Source: Nocardia transvalensis NBRC 15921 (GTDB lineage: Bacteria; Actinomycetota; Actinomycetes; Mycobacteriales; Mycobacteriaceae). Taken from it: a DNA stretch of 64,000 nucleotides. The DNA is taken from assembly GCF_000308875.1 (NCBI RefSeq), contig NZ_BAGL01000059.1:1-64000 (forward strand), written 5' to 3'. Below, one piece after another: positions 55,647 to 64,000 of this stretch (within the stretch, counting starts at the first letter, position 1; each line of letters begins with the position of its first letter). A program made the translations under genes and the position numbers. The notes beneath the pieces are model-generated. The model saw nothing but the letters and a program-made list of their open reading frames with translations, was not told the origin of the DNA and made no database searches.

Positions 55647-55677
55647 ACTCTGGTACCTGAACCATAGTTCAGGTCAA
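55647..55677 (-). promoter_or_regulatory. MerR-type promoter/operator before the erythromycin-esterase-like gene
   Basis: On the minus strand TTGACC (55672-55677) and CAGAGT (55647-55652) are 19 bases apart, the stretched spacing used by MerR regulators, and the spacer holds the dyad CCTGAAC-TATG-GTTCAGG (55656-55673). A 7-base gap leads to ATG 55639, so the mRNA would be leaderless. TACCAG with a 16-base spacer is an alternative -10. Confidence 0.55.
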
Positions 55678-55685
55678 GTAAGGCG

Positions 55686-57677
55686 TCAGATGATATTGGC
55701 GGCGATCAGGAGGGTCCAGATCTCGCCCTGGTCCACGACCTCGACGCCGAATTTCTCCGCCTTGGCCAGTTTGGCGTCGCCCACTCCCGCACCCGTGATG
55801 AGGAGGTCGGTGCTGGCCGAGACCGATGAGGCCGCCGTGGCGCCCGCCTTCTCGCACAGGCGCTGGAAGGTGGGGCGGGCGACCTTCTCGCCCGAGCGCG
55901 GATCGCTGATGGCGCCGGTGATCACGACCGTTTTGCCTGCCAGGGGAGCGCCGGCCGCGACCACGGGCGGTAGGTCCTCCTCGCGCACGTCCAGGTCGAC
56001 GCCCGCGGCCCGCAGCCGTTCCAGTTCGGGACGCAGACGGGTGAGGTGTTCGACCAGGGAGGCGGCGACCTTGGGGCCGATGTCCTCCACCGCCACCAGC
56101 CGCTCCTCGCCCGCGTCGGCGACCTCCTCCAGCGAGCCGAAGCCCGACCGGGCCAGGCGTGCGGCGGTGCCGTCGGAAGCCATCGGGATCGCCAGGCCGA
56201 TCAGCGCGCGGCGCAGGCCGACCTGACGACTGGCGTCGATCGACTCGATCATGCGGGTCGCCGAGACCTCGCCGATGCGATCGAATTCGAGCAGCCGCTC
56301 CTTGGTGAGCGTGTAGAAGTCCGACGGGCGCTCCAGGATGCCCGCCTCGGCCAGGCGCTCGATCCACACCTGCCCGATGGCGTCGATATCCGCCGCTGCC
56401 CGCGACGCCCAGTGGACGAGCCGGCGCACGGTCTGCGCGGGACAGGAGACGTTGGTGCAGAACAGTTCCCGGCTGTTGCCCTGTTCGGTCACGGGCTGCG
56501 CGCAGGAGGGGCAGGCGGTGGGCGGCACGATCTCGAGTTCCTCGCCCGTGCGCCGGGACGCGTCGAGCACGCCCGCCACGAACGGGATCACATCGCCCGC
56601 GCGACGCACCAGCACGGTGTCGCCGACCTTGATGTCGCGGGCGCGGATCACCTCCTGATTGGCGAGCGTCGCCTTCGTGACCGTCGTGCCGCCCACGAAC
56701 ACCGGCTTCAGCCACGCGACCGGGACGATCTTGCCCGTCTTGCCGACATCCCAGACCACCTCGGTCAGCAATGTGGTCTTCTCCTCGGCGGCGAATTTGA
56801 ACGCCAGCGCGCCGCGCGGGGAGTTCGACCGGGTTCCGGCCGCCGCGTAGGCGTCGCGGTCGGCCAGCCGCAGCACCGCGCCGTCGATGTCGTAGTCCAG
56901 GTCGTTGCGGCCCTCTTCGATCGCGGTGATCTCCGCCTGCGCCCGCTCGGCGTCGGCGCAGTGCCGCATCCGCGCGCCCGCGATGCCCAGCGCCCGCAGC
57001 CCCTCCTCCAGGTCGACCGCGGCGCCGCCCGCGGAACTGTCCAGGTCGAAACCGAAGAACCGCAGGCGCCGCTCGGCGACCGTGGCCGGATCCTTGGCCC
57101 GCAGCGTGCCCGCGGCGGCATTGCGCGGATTGATCAGCGGCTTGTCCGGATGCGCGGTGTTGTAGGCGGCGAAGGTGGACCGCAGCATCACCGCCTCGCC
57201 CCGCACCTCCACCCGGCCCGGCACCTCGATCCGCTCGGGAACGCCGTCGACCAGCGCGCGGACCAGCATGGTCACATCGTCGCCGGTGGTGCCGTCGCCC
57301 CGGGTCACCGCGCGCAGCAGCCGCCCCTCCTCGAACACCAGGGCCAGGGACAACCCGTCGAGCTTCGGCATCACCACCACCGACTGGCCGGGGAAGCGAT
57401 CGAAGAACGCCGCGACCTGCTCGGGCTTGGTCGCCTTCTCCAGCGACAGCATCGGGCGCGAATGCCGGATCGGGGCGTGCAGCACCGCGGGCGCGCCGAC
57501 CTGCTCGAGCGGGTTCGGATCCGGCGCCAGCTCGGGATGCGCGGCGATCAGGTCGCGCAGTTCGTCCTCGACGGCGTCGTACTCGGCGTCGGCGACGAGC
57601 GGCGAGCCCTGATAGTAGGCGTCACGCAGCACCACGACGCGGTCCGCGAGCTCCTGGATACGTTCCCCTGTTTCCAC
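55686..57677 (-). CDS. NAD-dependent DNA ligase (LigA family, divergent)
   Basis: 663 residues from GTG 57677. Ia domain (RIQELADRVVVLRDAYYQGSPLVADAEYDAVEDELRDL), adenylation motif PKLDGLSLALVF with nucleophile K105, TRGDGTTGDDVT, VRGEAVM, OB fold, zinc finger (CPSC then CTNVSC), helix-hairpin-helix and a C-terminal BRCT domain (APLAGKTVVITGAISDPRSGEKVARPTFQRL). The core is unlike the typical LigA KIDG sequence of Mycobacteriales (KLDGLSLALVF, VPERI), so this may be a second ligase. It follows the YihY gene closely on the same strand. Confidence 0.9.
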   Translation of the reverse strand: METGERIQELADRVVVLRDAYYQGSPLVADAEYDAVEDELRDLIAAHPELAPDPNPLEQVGAPAVLHAPIRHSRPMLSLEKATKPEQVAAFFDRFPGQSVVVMPKLDGLSLALVFEEGRLLRAVTRGDGTTGDDVTMLVRALVDGVPERIEVPGRVEVRGEAVMLRSTFAAYNTAHPDKPLINPRNAAAGTLRAKDPATVAERRLRFFGFDLDSSAGGAAVDLEEGLRALGIAGARMRHCADAERAQAEITAIEEGRNDLDYDIDGAVLRLADRDAYAAAGTRSNSPRGALAFKFAAEEKTTLLTEVVWDVGKTGKIVPVAWLKPVFVGGTTVTKATLANQEVIRARDIKVGDTVLVRRAGDVIPFVAGVLDASRRTGEELEIVPPTACPSCAQPVTEQGNSRELFCTNVSCPAQTVRRLVHWASRAAADIDAIGQVWIERLAEAGILERPSDFYTLTKERLLEFDRIGEVSATRMIESIDASRQVGLRRALIGLAIPMASDGTAARLARSGFGSLEEVADAGEERLVAVEDIGPKVAASLVEHLTRLRPELERLRAAGVDLDVREEDLPPVVAAGAPLAGKTVVITGAISDPRSGEKVARPTFQRLCEKAGATAASSVSASTDLLITGAGVGDAKLAKAEKFGVEVVDQGEIWTLLIAANII

Positions 57678-57688
57678 AGGACCAGACG

Positions 57689-58621
57689 CTACCGACCACC
57701 ACCGACACCCAGGGGACGATCGCCCGTGTCGAGCCGCTCGGATGCGGGCACGCCCGGTCGCCGGAGCTGTCGCTGACGGGAGATCTGGGCGTCCACGGCG
57801 GCGCCGAGCAGGACGGCGAAGTTGGTCAGCCACAGCCACACCAGGAAGATCACCGCCGCGGCCAGGGAACCGTAGACGCGATTGAACGAACCGAAATGCG
57901 ACGCGTACACCGACAACCCCGCGGATCCGGCGATCCAGACCACCACCGCGAACAGGCTGCCCGGAGTCACCCAGCGCAGCCGCTGACCCGCGACATTCGG
58001 CGCCGCCCAATACAACAGCGCCAGTGTGACACTCACCAGCAGCGCCAGCACCGGCCACTTCACGTACGACCACACCACCAGGCCCGCCGAACCGACGCCG
58101 AGCAGCCGACCCACATGCGCCGCCACCTCGGGAGTCACCACGAAACCCAGCACGGTCACCACGATCGCGATCACCATCGCGAGACCGAGCGCGAACCGCA
58201 ACGGCAACGTCGTCTTGATCGACCGCTTCTCCTCCACCCCGTACAGCGCGTTCGCCGCGCGGATGAACGCACCCAGATACGTCGATACCGTCCACACCGC
58301 CGACAACAGCGCCACCACCGTCATCGGCCACGACAACGACCGGACCGACTGCAGATGGTGGATCGAATCCGCCAGCAGCGCCGTCCCGTCACCGGGCCCG
58401 AGCCGCCCCGCCGCGCCCGCCAGCGAATCGGCCGGCTCCGGACCGGCCAGGCTGAGCACCACGATCGCGATCAGCAGGGCCGGGAACACCGACAGCATGC
58501 TGTAGTAGGTCAACGCCGCCGCCCAGTCGGACAACTGGTCCGACCAGGCCGTGCGCACGGTGCGCCATACGACCCGGACCTCGGCTCGCCGCAGCATCCG
58601 GTAGGAAATCGAGCTGTCCAT
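57689..58621 (-). CDS. YihY/BrkB family membrane protein
   Basis: 310 residues from ATG 58621 (MDSSISYRM). Six membrane segments: WAAALTYYSMLSVFPALLIAIVVLSL opens, with the family motifs AALTYYSMLSVFPALL, ANALYGVEEKRSIKTTLPLRFALG, LYWAAPNV and GSFNRVYGSLAAAVIFLVWLWLTNFAVLLGAAVDAQISRQR. Function unknown. A 17-bp tandem duplication spans the stop of the upstream transporter and reaches this start; GTG 58633 would start inside the second copy. Co-oriented with the transporter and ligA genes. Confidence 0.9.
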   Translation of the reverse strand: MDSSISYRMLRRAEVRVVWRTVRTAWSDQLSDWAAALTYYSMLSVFPALLIAIVVLSLAGPEPADSLAGAAGRLGPGDGTALLADSIHHLQSVRSLSWPMTVVALLSAVWTVSTYLGAFIRAANALYGVEEKRSIKTTLPLRFALGLAMVIAIVVTVLGFVVTPEVAAHVGRLLGVGSAGLVVWSYVKWPVLALLVSVTLALLYWAAPNVAGQRLRWVTPGSLFAVVVWIAGSAGLSVYASHFGSFNRVYGSLAAAVIFLVWLWLTNFAVLLGAAVDAQISRQRQLRRPGVPASERLDTGDRPLGVGGGR

Positions 58622-58655
58622 CCTGTTACCCACTCACCCCTGTTACCCACTCACC
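58622..58655. repeat. 17-bp perfect tandem duplication at the MFS stop / YihY start
   Basis: CCTGTTACCCACTCACC occurs at 58622-58638 and again at 58639-58655. It contains the transporter stop codon and the possible GTG of the YihY gene, so one copy shifted the distance between the two genes. Confidence 0.9.
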
Positions 58656-59953
58656 GCCGGGATCTCGTCGGTGGACGGCACATCGGTGCCGCGCAGGGAG
58701 GCGCCGGCCGTCTCGCGCAGGAACAGCCACGCGACGAGACCGATCAGGCAGGCGCCGATCATGTAGAAGGCGGGAAACAGGTGCCATTCGGTCCGGTCGA
58801 TGACCCATTCGTTGATCAGCGGCGCGGTACCGCCGAAGACGGCGGTCGACACGTTGTAGCCCAGGGCGAATCCGGCGTAGCGCACCTGCGTCGGGAAGAT
58901 CGCCGGGAAGGTCGCGGAGATGGTGGACAGCTGCGGCACGTACAGCAGGCCCAGGACGACGAATCCGAGGACGGCCCAGCCCAATCCCTGCCCCATCAGC
59001 CAGTACATCGGCACCGACAGCAGGGCGAGCGCGATCAGCGAGAACAGCCACATCGGCCGCCTCCCCACCCGGTCGGAGACGCCGCCCGAGATCGGCAGCA
59101 CCAGGGCCATCACCAGCTGCCCGATCAGCACCATCGCGGTGGACTGCGCGTCGCCGAGATCGATGGTGGTGTGCAGGTAGGTGGGCATGTACGCCAGCAG
59201 CGTGTAGTTGACGACGTTGAGCGCGACGACCAGCCCGGCCATGGTGAGCAGTTCGCGCTTGTAGCCCTTCATCAGCTCCAGCAGGCCCGTCCTGGGCTGT
59301 TCCTGCGCGGCGACCTCGGTGAACACGGGCGATTCGTCGAGCTTGCTCCGCAGGTACCAGCCCACCAGGCCCAGCGGCACGGCCAGCAGGAACGGGATGC
59401 GCCAGCCCCACTGGGCCATCTGGGTGTCGTCGAGCAGCACCTGCATCAGCAAGACGACCGCCGAGCCGCCGGCCAGACCGCACAAGGTGCCGAACTCCAG
59501 GAAGCTGCCCAGGAAACCGCGGCGCTTGTCGTCCACGGATTCGGCGAGATATGTTGCGGCGCCGCCGTATTCGCCGCCGGTGGAGAAGCCCTGCACCACC
59601 CGGAGAGTGATCAGCAGGATGGGCGCGGCCACGCCGATGCTGGCGTGACTCGGTATCAATCCGATGAGCCCGCTCGCCGCGGCCATCAGCAGGATGGTGG
59701 TGGCCAGCACGGCCTTGCGGCCGATCTTGTCGCCGAGCGGGCCCCACACCATGCCGCCGAGCGGGCGCAGCACGAACGAGATGGCGAATCCCAGCAAGGT
59801 GCCCAATGTGCCCAGCGTGCCGGGAAAGAAGGCGTCCGTCAGGTAGGTCGCGGTCGCGGCGTACGCGCCGTAGTCGTACCACTCGGTGGCGTTACCCAAG
59901 GCGGCCGCGGCGACCGACCGCCCCTGCCGCGGCTGAGATTCCACGCTGGCCAC
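58643..59953 (-). CDS. MFS transporter, ProP/osmolyte symporter type
   Basis: 436 residues from GTG 59953. AALGNATEWYDYGAYAATATYLTDAFFP, FVLRPLGGMVWGPLGDKIGRKAVL, and LRVVQGFSTGGEYGGAATYLAESV are the metabolite:H+ symporter signatures shared with the protein at 27604. Twelve membrane segments, substrate unknown. AGGAG lies before the GTG; the frame from 59974 adds only MPGRGAS. Its stop is part of a 17-bp tandem duplication. Confidence 0.9.
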   Translation of the reverse strand: MASVESQPRQGRSVAAAALGNATEWYDYGAYAATATYLTDAFFPGTLGTLGTLLGFAISFVLRPLGGMVWGPLGDKIGRKAVLATTILLMAAASGLIGLIPSHASIGVAAPILLITLRVVQGFSTGGEYGGAATYLAESVDDKRRGFLGSFLEFGTLCGLAGGSAVVLLMQVLLDDTQMAQWGWRIPFLLAVPLGLVGWYLRSKLDESPVFTEVAAQEQPRTGLLELMKGYKRELLTMAGLVVALNVVNYTLLAYMPTYLHTTIDLGDAQSTAMVLIGQLVMALVLPISGGVSDRVGRRPMWLFSLIALALLSVPMYWLMGQGLGWAVLGFVVLGLLYVPQLSTISATFPAIFPTQVRYAGFALGYNVSTAVFGGTAPLINEWVIDRTEWHLFPAFYMIGACLIGLVAWLFLRETAGASLRGTDVPSTDEIPAVSG

Positions 59954-60036
59954 GGATGCTCCTCTCCCCGGCAAACGACCCGCTTACTACGGCAGCATCC
60001 CGCTTGGTGCCGTGTGGAAGCAAGGGCGACTCGCGG

Positions 60037-60411
60037 TCAGGGCAGAACCTGGGGAACCACCTCCGGATTGGTGGCGCCGACAATGGCGCCGATGACGCCG
60101 CCGACCAGCGACCCGATGGTGGTAGCCGCCGAACCGGTGACCGATCCGGTCGCCAAGCCGACCGCCGAACCGACGGCCGAACCGATCGAGCCGCCCACGG
60201 AGGAACCGTTCAGCACCGGGTCGGGGATCAGGGCGTTGGGGTTGGTAGCGACATCGTCGCTCTCCAGCGGAATGCCGGCGACGGGTTCGGCGGCCCGGCC
60301 GGTCGCTCCGGTGTCCGCGGCGGCGACCCCGGCGAACACCGCCGTCGCGACCACCGGCAGCGCCGCGACAACCAGTACACGACGTGTTGTGACCAGCGTG
60401 TTTCGAACCAT
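60037..60411 (-). CDS. Secreted Gly/Ser-rich hypothetical protein
   Basis: 124 residues from ATG 60411. Signal peptide: MVRNTLVTTRRVLVVAALPVVATAVFAGVAAA, cleavage about residue 32. The C-terminal half is a glycine-zipper-like repeat (GGSIGSAVGSAVGLATGSVTGSAATTIGSLVGGVIGAIVGA) able to insert into membranes or self-assemble. No family recognised. GAGGACAG precedes the ATG. Confidence 0.7.
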   Translation of the reverse strand: MVRNTLVTTRRVLVVAALPVVATAVFAGVAAADTGATGRAAEPVAGIPLESDDVATNPNALIPDPVLNGSSVGGSIGSAVGSAVGLATGSVTGSAATTIGSLVGGVIGAIVGATNPEVVPQVLP

Positions 60412-60691
60412 TCTGTCCTCACCTTCCACGCGGCGCGATCACGCACCGTCCTTACCCGAGAGTCGGCCAGAGTACAGTCGCCCCCCTCCCTCGTCTCGAC
60501 GATGCTGTGGGACAAGCGAACTCGTCACCACATCGACGCGAACGGGTGACACACGGGTGATTTCGCCGTTCGATTACCTAAGGGATACCGATGCGGTCCG
60601 GCGCTCCGGCGACAACGATGACCAGCGATTCACGGGGGAGGTCCGGTACTCGGGATCCGCACGGTCACAGCGAATTCGGAGACGAGGAACA

Positions 60692-61603
60692 GTGGAACAA
60701 CCACACAGCGGCCCGGCGGCCGGGTCCGTGCTGCCGCAGACCTGGTACTGCGTGCACTGCGGGGGAACGCCCGCCGCACCGGTCACCATCCGGGGCCATC
60801 GAGGCCGACTGCTGTGGATGACGTTCCTGCACAGAACCGGCCCGTTCTGCCGGAACTGCGGTCTCGCGGTCTACCGGCGGATGACCCTGGAGAACGTCTG
60901 GCTGGGCTGGTGGGGGCCGTTCTCGATGTTCATCAACGCGGCGACGATGCTGTTCAATGTGCTGACCTACCGGGAGATCGCCCGGCTGGCGCCGCCGATT
61001 CCGGGCATGCCGGGTCAGCCGCTGGATCCGGGGAAGCCGCTGTTCCGCAGGCCCGCGGCGATCGGTTTCGTCATTCCGGCCGCCGTGGCGTCCTTGGCGA
61101 TAGCGCTGATCGCGACGAATGCCACCTCGAGCAGTGCGACGAGTACCTCGTCGTCCTCCGCGACTTCGGCGGAAACCCTGGCCATCGACCTCACCGGCCT
61201 CTGCCGGACCCTGTCCACCGAAATCCCCGAACCCGAGCGGCTCGGCCCGATCACCTACGCCGACAAGCGGTCCGCGCAGACCTGCACGTGGGACAGCGAC
61301 ACCAGATACGTCCTCGTCGAGGTGCAGGCCACCGACGACGCCGCGTCCGACTACCGGGCACGGACGAAATGGATGGCCTCCTCGGGATCCGGCGGCGCGC
61401 GTCTCGAAGACGTTCCCGGCCTTGGTGATCGCGCGTCCGCCGCGCAGTCCAAGCATTACGCCGACACCGGCGCCGCGGTGGTGGTGCAGGCGGGACACCT
61501 CACCACCCAGGTCACCTGGACCGGTCAGGGCGTCTCCTATGCGGACGCCGAGCAGCAAGCGATCGTGGTCGCCCGCCGAGCGCTCGAACTCGCGAAGAAG
61601 TAG
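60692..61603 (+). CDS. Zinc-ribbon membrane protein
   Basis: 303 residues from GTG 60692. N-terminal double zinc ribbon: WYCVHCGG and FCRNCGLAVYRR. The pair GRLLWMTFLHRTGPFCRNCG resembles rubredoxin-like leads of actinobacterial membrane proteins. Two membrane segments follow (VWLGWWGPFSMFINAATMLFNVL and AIGFVIPAAVASLAIALIATNA), then a Ser/Thr linker and an extracytoplasmic domain with two Cys (GLCRTLSTEIPEPERLGPITYADKRSAQTCTWD) like DUF3558-type domains. Function unknown. GAGGAACA precedes the GTG. Confidence 0.82.
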   Translation: MEQPHSGPAAGSVLPQTWYCVHCGGTPAAPVTIRGHRGRLLWMTFLHRTGPFCRNCGLAVYRRMTLENVWLGWWGPFSMFINAATMLFNVLTYREIARLAPPIPGMPGQPLDPGKPLFRRPAAIGFVIPAAVASLAIALIATNATSSSATSTSSSSATSAETLAIDLTGLCRTLSTEIPEPERLGPITYADKRSAQTCTWDSDTRYVLVEVQATDDAASDYRARTKWMASSGSGGARLEDVPGLGDRASAAQSKHYADTGAAVVVQAGHLTTQVTWTGQGVSYADAEQQAIVVARRALELAKK

Positions 61604-61615
61604 CCCACCGGAACC

Positions 61616-64000
61616 TCAGCCGTCGCGGCGCGGGTTCGTGGCGCTGCGGGTGCGACGGGCGGCCTCCGCCCGCACCTCGGTGCGGCGCTCCTCGGGGAGG
61701 AAGCGGACGATGTCGCGGCGCGAGGGCGCGGTCAGCTTGTGCAGGATGGCGGCCATCTGAGTGTGCACCGTCCGCACCGACGTGGCGCGGCGGGCGGCGA
61801 TCGCCTTGTCCGTCCAGCCCGCGGCGGCCAGGATCGCCACGCGCTGTTCGGATTCCGACAGGCCGGTCCAGCGCGTGGCGCCGGGTTCGCCGGAACGATC
61901 CGAGCGCCGCTCGGTGTGCGCGTCGCTGACGCCGAGCGCCACCCGCTGTAATCCGTCGCGCCGCAGGGGCAGTCGCATACCCTCCTCGTGCGCGGCGGTG
62001 AACGTCTCGTAGCCGAGCAGGTCGCGGGCCATATCGGTGACGCGCGCGATCCGTTCGGCGAGATCCGCGGGGCCTTGGATGTCGATGCCGAAACTGGCGC
62101 GCAGGGTGCGCATGGCGCCGGTGAGGCGGGCGATCTCGGTGGCGTCGGCCAGCCGGCCGTCCCGATCCGTGTCCCCCCGATCGGCGAGGGTTCGGGCCAG
62201 CGCCCACACCCGCAGCACCACGGCCCAGACCAGGCCCCATTGATCACCGGCCGCCACCAGGTAGGACGCCGAGCGCGTGATGAGCGCCGAGGCGCGGGCG
62301 CCGTCGCCCCGCCCGATCACGAGCACGGCCTCGATCAGCTCTCCCCAGGCGGCGGTCCACTGCGATCCCGCCGCGACGGCGCGCTCCCCGCACTCCCGGA
62401 TGAGCCGTTCCGCTCGTTCGGCGGTGTCCAGCAAGGCCGCCGCGGCCATCAGCGACAGATCGCAGCGCGCCGCGAAACCCGGCGCACCGTCGCGCCGGAA
62501 CTTCTCCCGGGCGCGGGTCAGCACGGCGACGGCCGCGACGTCCTGGCGGACCAGCCACAGCTCGCAGCCCCAGACGAATTCGACGGCGGCCGGGAGTCCG
62601 ATATCGGTGCGCGCCGTCTCGCGCCAGCGCCCGCGATCGCCCGGATCGAGTGCGCAGGCGTCGACGCAGCGGTCCAGCAACTGCTCGGCATCGTCGTGCA
62701 GGCCCTGCCGCAACGCGATCCACACCAGCGCGGCCGCGGCCTGAATCCGCAGTCTCTCCGGCGGTTCGGGCAGCGCGGCGGTGGCCGTCAGCCCGCGTTC
62801 GGTCCAGACCCGGGCCTGCCGCAGCGAGGCCGTATACGCCGCGGGGAGGGCCTGCAGGCCGACGCAGATCTCCAGCCCGAGCACCGTATCGGCGGGTGTG
62901 CGGAAGCTCGCGCGAATCGCCATCAGCACATCGGGCCAGGCCGACCGTACCCAGCGCATCAACTCCGCCTCGCGGGGACCGAACCAGTGCGCCGCGACAT
63001 CGGCGACCCGGTCGCGGTAATACCGCAGGTGCCGGCCCACGGGATCGCCCGCCACCTCGGAAGGGCGCTGCCGCAACCGTTCTCGCGCGAAGACCTGCAA
63101 GGACTCCAGCAGCGAATACCGCACCGACGTCTCCACGGTGTGGACCGATACCAGCGACCGTTCCACCAGCCGATGCAGCAGGGCGCGAATCTCGGTGCGC
63201 GCCAACCCGTCATCGGAACAGACGGCCTCGATCGCGGCCAGGTCGACGCCGACGTTCACGTCGGTGGCGCCGGCGTCCTCGGCGCGGACCGCGCTGCCCG
63301 GCGCGAAGACCGACATCCGCTCGAACAGCAGGCGTTCGTCGTCGCCGCACAGGTCGTACGACCACGCGATCGCGTCGCCGATGCCGCGATGACGTTCCTC
63401 CGCGCCGACCCGCGGCGTCCGCGGCCATCGCAGCCGCTGATCGGCCTCGTCCGCACCGTCCAGCTCGTCCAGGACCACCCGCAGCGGGCGGCGCACCAAC
63501 TGCGCCGCGGCCAGCCGGATGTACAGCGGATTGTCGTGCAGGTGTTCGCAGATCGCGCTCACCGTCTCGAGCTGATCGTCGGCGACCGGGCGCCCGGCCA
63601 GTTCGGCGCGACCGCGGAACAACTCCAGCGCGGCCCGGCGCGGCAACGGCGGGACCGACACCTCGCACTCCCCCGCGAGGCCGAGCGCCTCGCGGCTCGT
63701 CGCGCCCACGATCAAGCCCGGCCGCGCGGCCAGCAAGCTGCCGACGACGGCGGCGACCGCGCCCCGCACATGCTCACAGTTGTCCAGGACCAGCAGCGGC
63801 CGCGATCCGCGCGGCGCCGTCTCGGCGTCGACGAGGGCTTCCACGAGAACCTCCCACGACGGCCGTCCCGAGGAATCCGCGCCCACCACCGTGCGGGCGA
63901 TCTCCTCCTCGATCGCCGCCCGGTCGGCGTCCTTCGCCAGCCGCGCCAGGCGTATCCACCACACCGGCCGCCGCGTGGCCTTGTGGTACCGGCGGGCGGC
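61616..64000 (-). CDS. LuxR family regulator with AAA/STAND ATPase (N-terminus cut)
   Basis: At least 795 residues; the frame is open to the window edge. PLLVLDNCEHVRGAVAAVVGSLLAARPGLIVGATSREAL is the Walker B/sensor part of an ATPase typical of the large LuxR regulators (the P-loop lies beyond 64000). A region of winged-helix and TPR-like helical repeats follows. The C-terminal LuxR helix-turn-helix is GLSESEQRVAILAAAGWTDKAIAARRATSVRTVHTQMAAILHKLTA. These proteins act as signal-integrating activators; target unknown. Convergent with the zinc-ribbon gene. Confidence 0.88.
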   Translation of the reverse strand, partial: AARRYHKATRRPVWWIRLARLAKDADRAAIEEEIARTVVGADSSGRPSWEVLVEALVDAETAPRGSRPLLVLDNCEHVRGAVAAVVGSLLAARPGLIVGATSREALGLAGECEVSVPPLPRRAALELFRGRAELAGRPVADDQLETVSAICEHLHDNPLYIRLAAAQLVRRPLRVVLDELDGADEADQRLRWPRTPRVGAEERHRGIGDAIAWSYDLCGDDERLLFERMSVFAPGSAVRAEDAGATDVNVGVDLAAIEAVCSDDGLARTEIRALLHRLVERSLVSVHTVETSVRYSLLESLQVFARERLRQRPSEVAGDPVGRHLRYYRDRVADVAAHWFGPREAELMRWVRSAWPDVLMAIRASFRTPADTVLGLEICVGLQALPAAYTASLRQARVWTERGLTATAALPEPPERLRIQAAAALVWIALRQGLHDDAEQLLDRCVDACALDPGDRGRWRETARTDIGLPAAVEFVWGCELWLVRQDVAAVAVLTRAREKFRRDGAPGFAARCDLSLMAAAALLDTAERAERLIRECGERAVAAGSQWTAAWGELIEAVLVIGRGDGARASALITRSASYLVAAGDQWGLVWAVVLRVWALARTLADRGDTDRDGRLADATEIARLTGAMRTLRASFGIDIQGPADLAERIARVTDMARDLLGYETFTAAHEEGMRLPLRRDGLQRVALGVSDAHTERRSDRSGEPGATRWTGLSESEQRVAILAAAGWTDKAIAARRATSVRTVHTQMAAILHKLTAPSRRDIVRFLPEERRTEVRAEAARRTRSATNPRRDG

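Noticed and set aside
57896..60691. A 930-codon extension of the zinc-ribbon frame (+ strand) across the YihY and MFS genes
   Set aside because: It is antisense to two well-supported transporter genes and its product is low complexity; the real gene starts at GTG 60692 with a ribosome binding site.

Overview
The window is high-GC actinobacterial DNA, and Mycobacteriales, most likely Nocardia or a close relative, fits best. The strongest evidence is the left end. Its order DUF3710 - dut - DUF3093 - DUF4193 - cei - suhB - ppgK - sigA, with the same strand pattern, is the one known from Mycobacterium tuberculosis Rv2696c-Rv2703. Other signs are a DUF3558 lipoprotein, DUF574 methyltransferases, an F420-type oxidoreductase, an MMPL transporter, and many apparently leaderless GTG starts behind TANNNT -10 boxes. 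No tRNA, rRNA, CRISPR array, prophage or insertion sequence was seen.

Layout. 1-6.7 kb: conserved housekeeping block ending in the principal sigma factor sigA, which is preceded by a possible leaderless upstream ORF. 6.9-12.6 kb: cation homeostasis and membrane genes (CPA1 antiporter, MHYT sensor, rhomboid-like protein, KhtT/KhtU-type antiporter pair). 13-19.5 kb: regulators each paired with a divergent gene (TetR/SNF2 helicase + SWIM protein, methyltransferase/AraC, SDR/TetR), with palindromic and tandem repeats around 16.5 and 19.6 kb. 19.8-31 kb: a DEAD/H helicase, a YihY protein, secreted proteins, carbonic anhydrase, a TIGR01777 epimerase, a lipocalin, a ProP-like transporter, a DUF574 methyltransferase and an SGNH hydrolase. 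31-40 kb: LIP lipase, thioesterase, SRPBCC protein, second DUF574 protein, an MMPL transporter coupled to a DAPG-hydrolase-like protein, and a divergent SDR-like/MarR pair. 40-48 kb: an orphan SigB/SigF-type sigma factor with its own likely SigF-type promoter, an LLM F420 oxidoreductase, a GT39-type glycosyltransferase, a DUF3558 lipoprotein and a PucR regulator. 48-51.2 kb: an ECF sigma factor, a membrane-anchored Rieske protein, a cupredoxin lipoprotein, a metallophosphoesterase and a small membrane protein, tightly packed. 51-64 kb: a WYL-regulator remnant, two SDRs, an MpaB-like oxygenase behind a duplicated operator, an erythromycin-esterase-like protein behind a MerR-type promoter, a divergent NAD-dependent DNA ligase, a second YihY and a second ProP-like transporter, and a large LuxR-family ATPase regulator cut by the window edge.

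How the genes work together. The best candidate for an under-described system is the 48-51 kb cluster. Its sigma factor gene and its cupredoxin gene are each preceded by the same motif, TGTAACC and CTATCTG at identical spacing, which suggests a self-amplifying ECF regulon with a Rieske protein in the anti-sigma position. Other regulatory arrangements worth attention are the sigA upstream ORF, the MerR-like promoter at 55.65 kb, the twin 24-bp operators at 54.65 kb and the SigF-type autoregulatory promoter at 41.25 kb. All functional names rest on reading motifs by eye; no database search was run.
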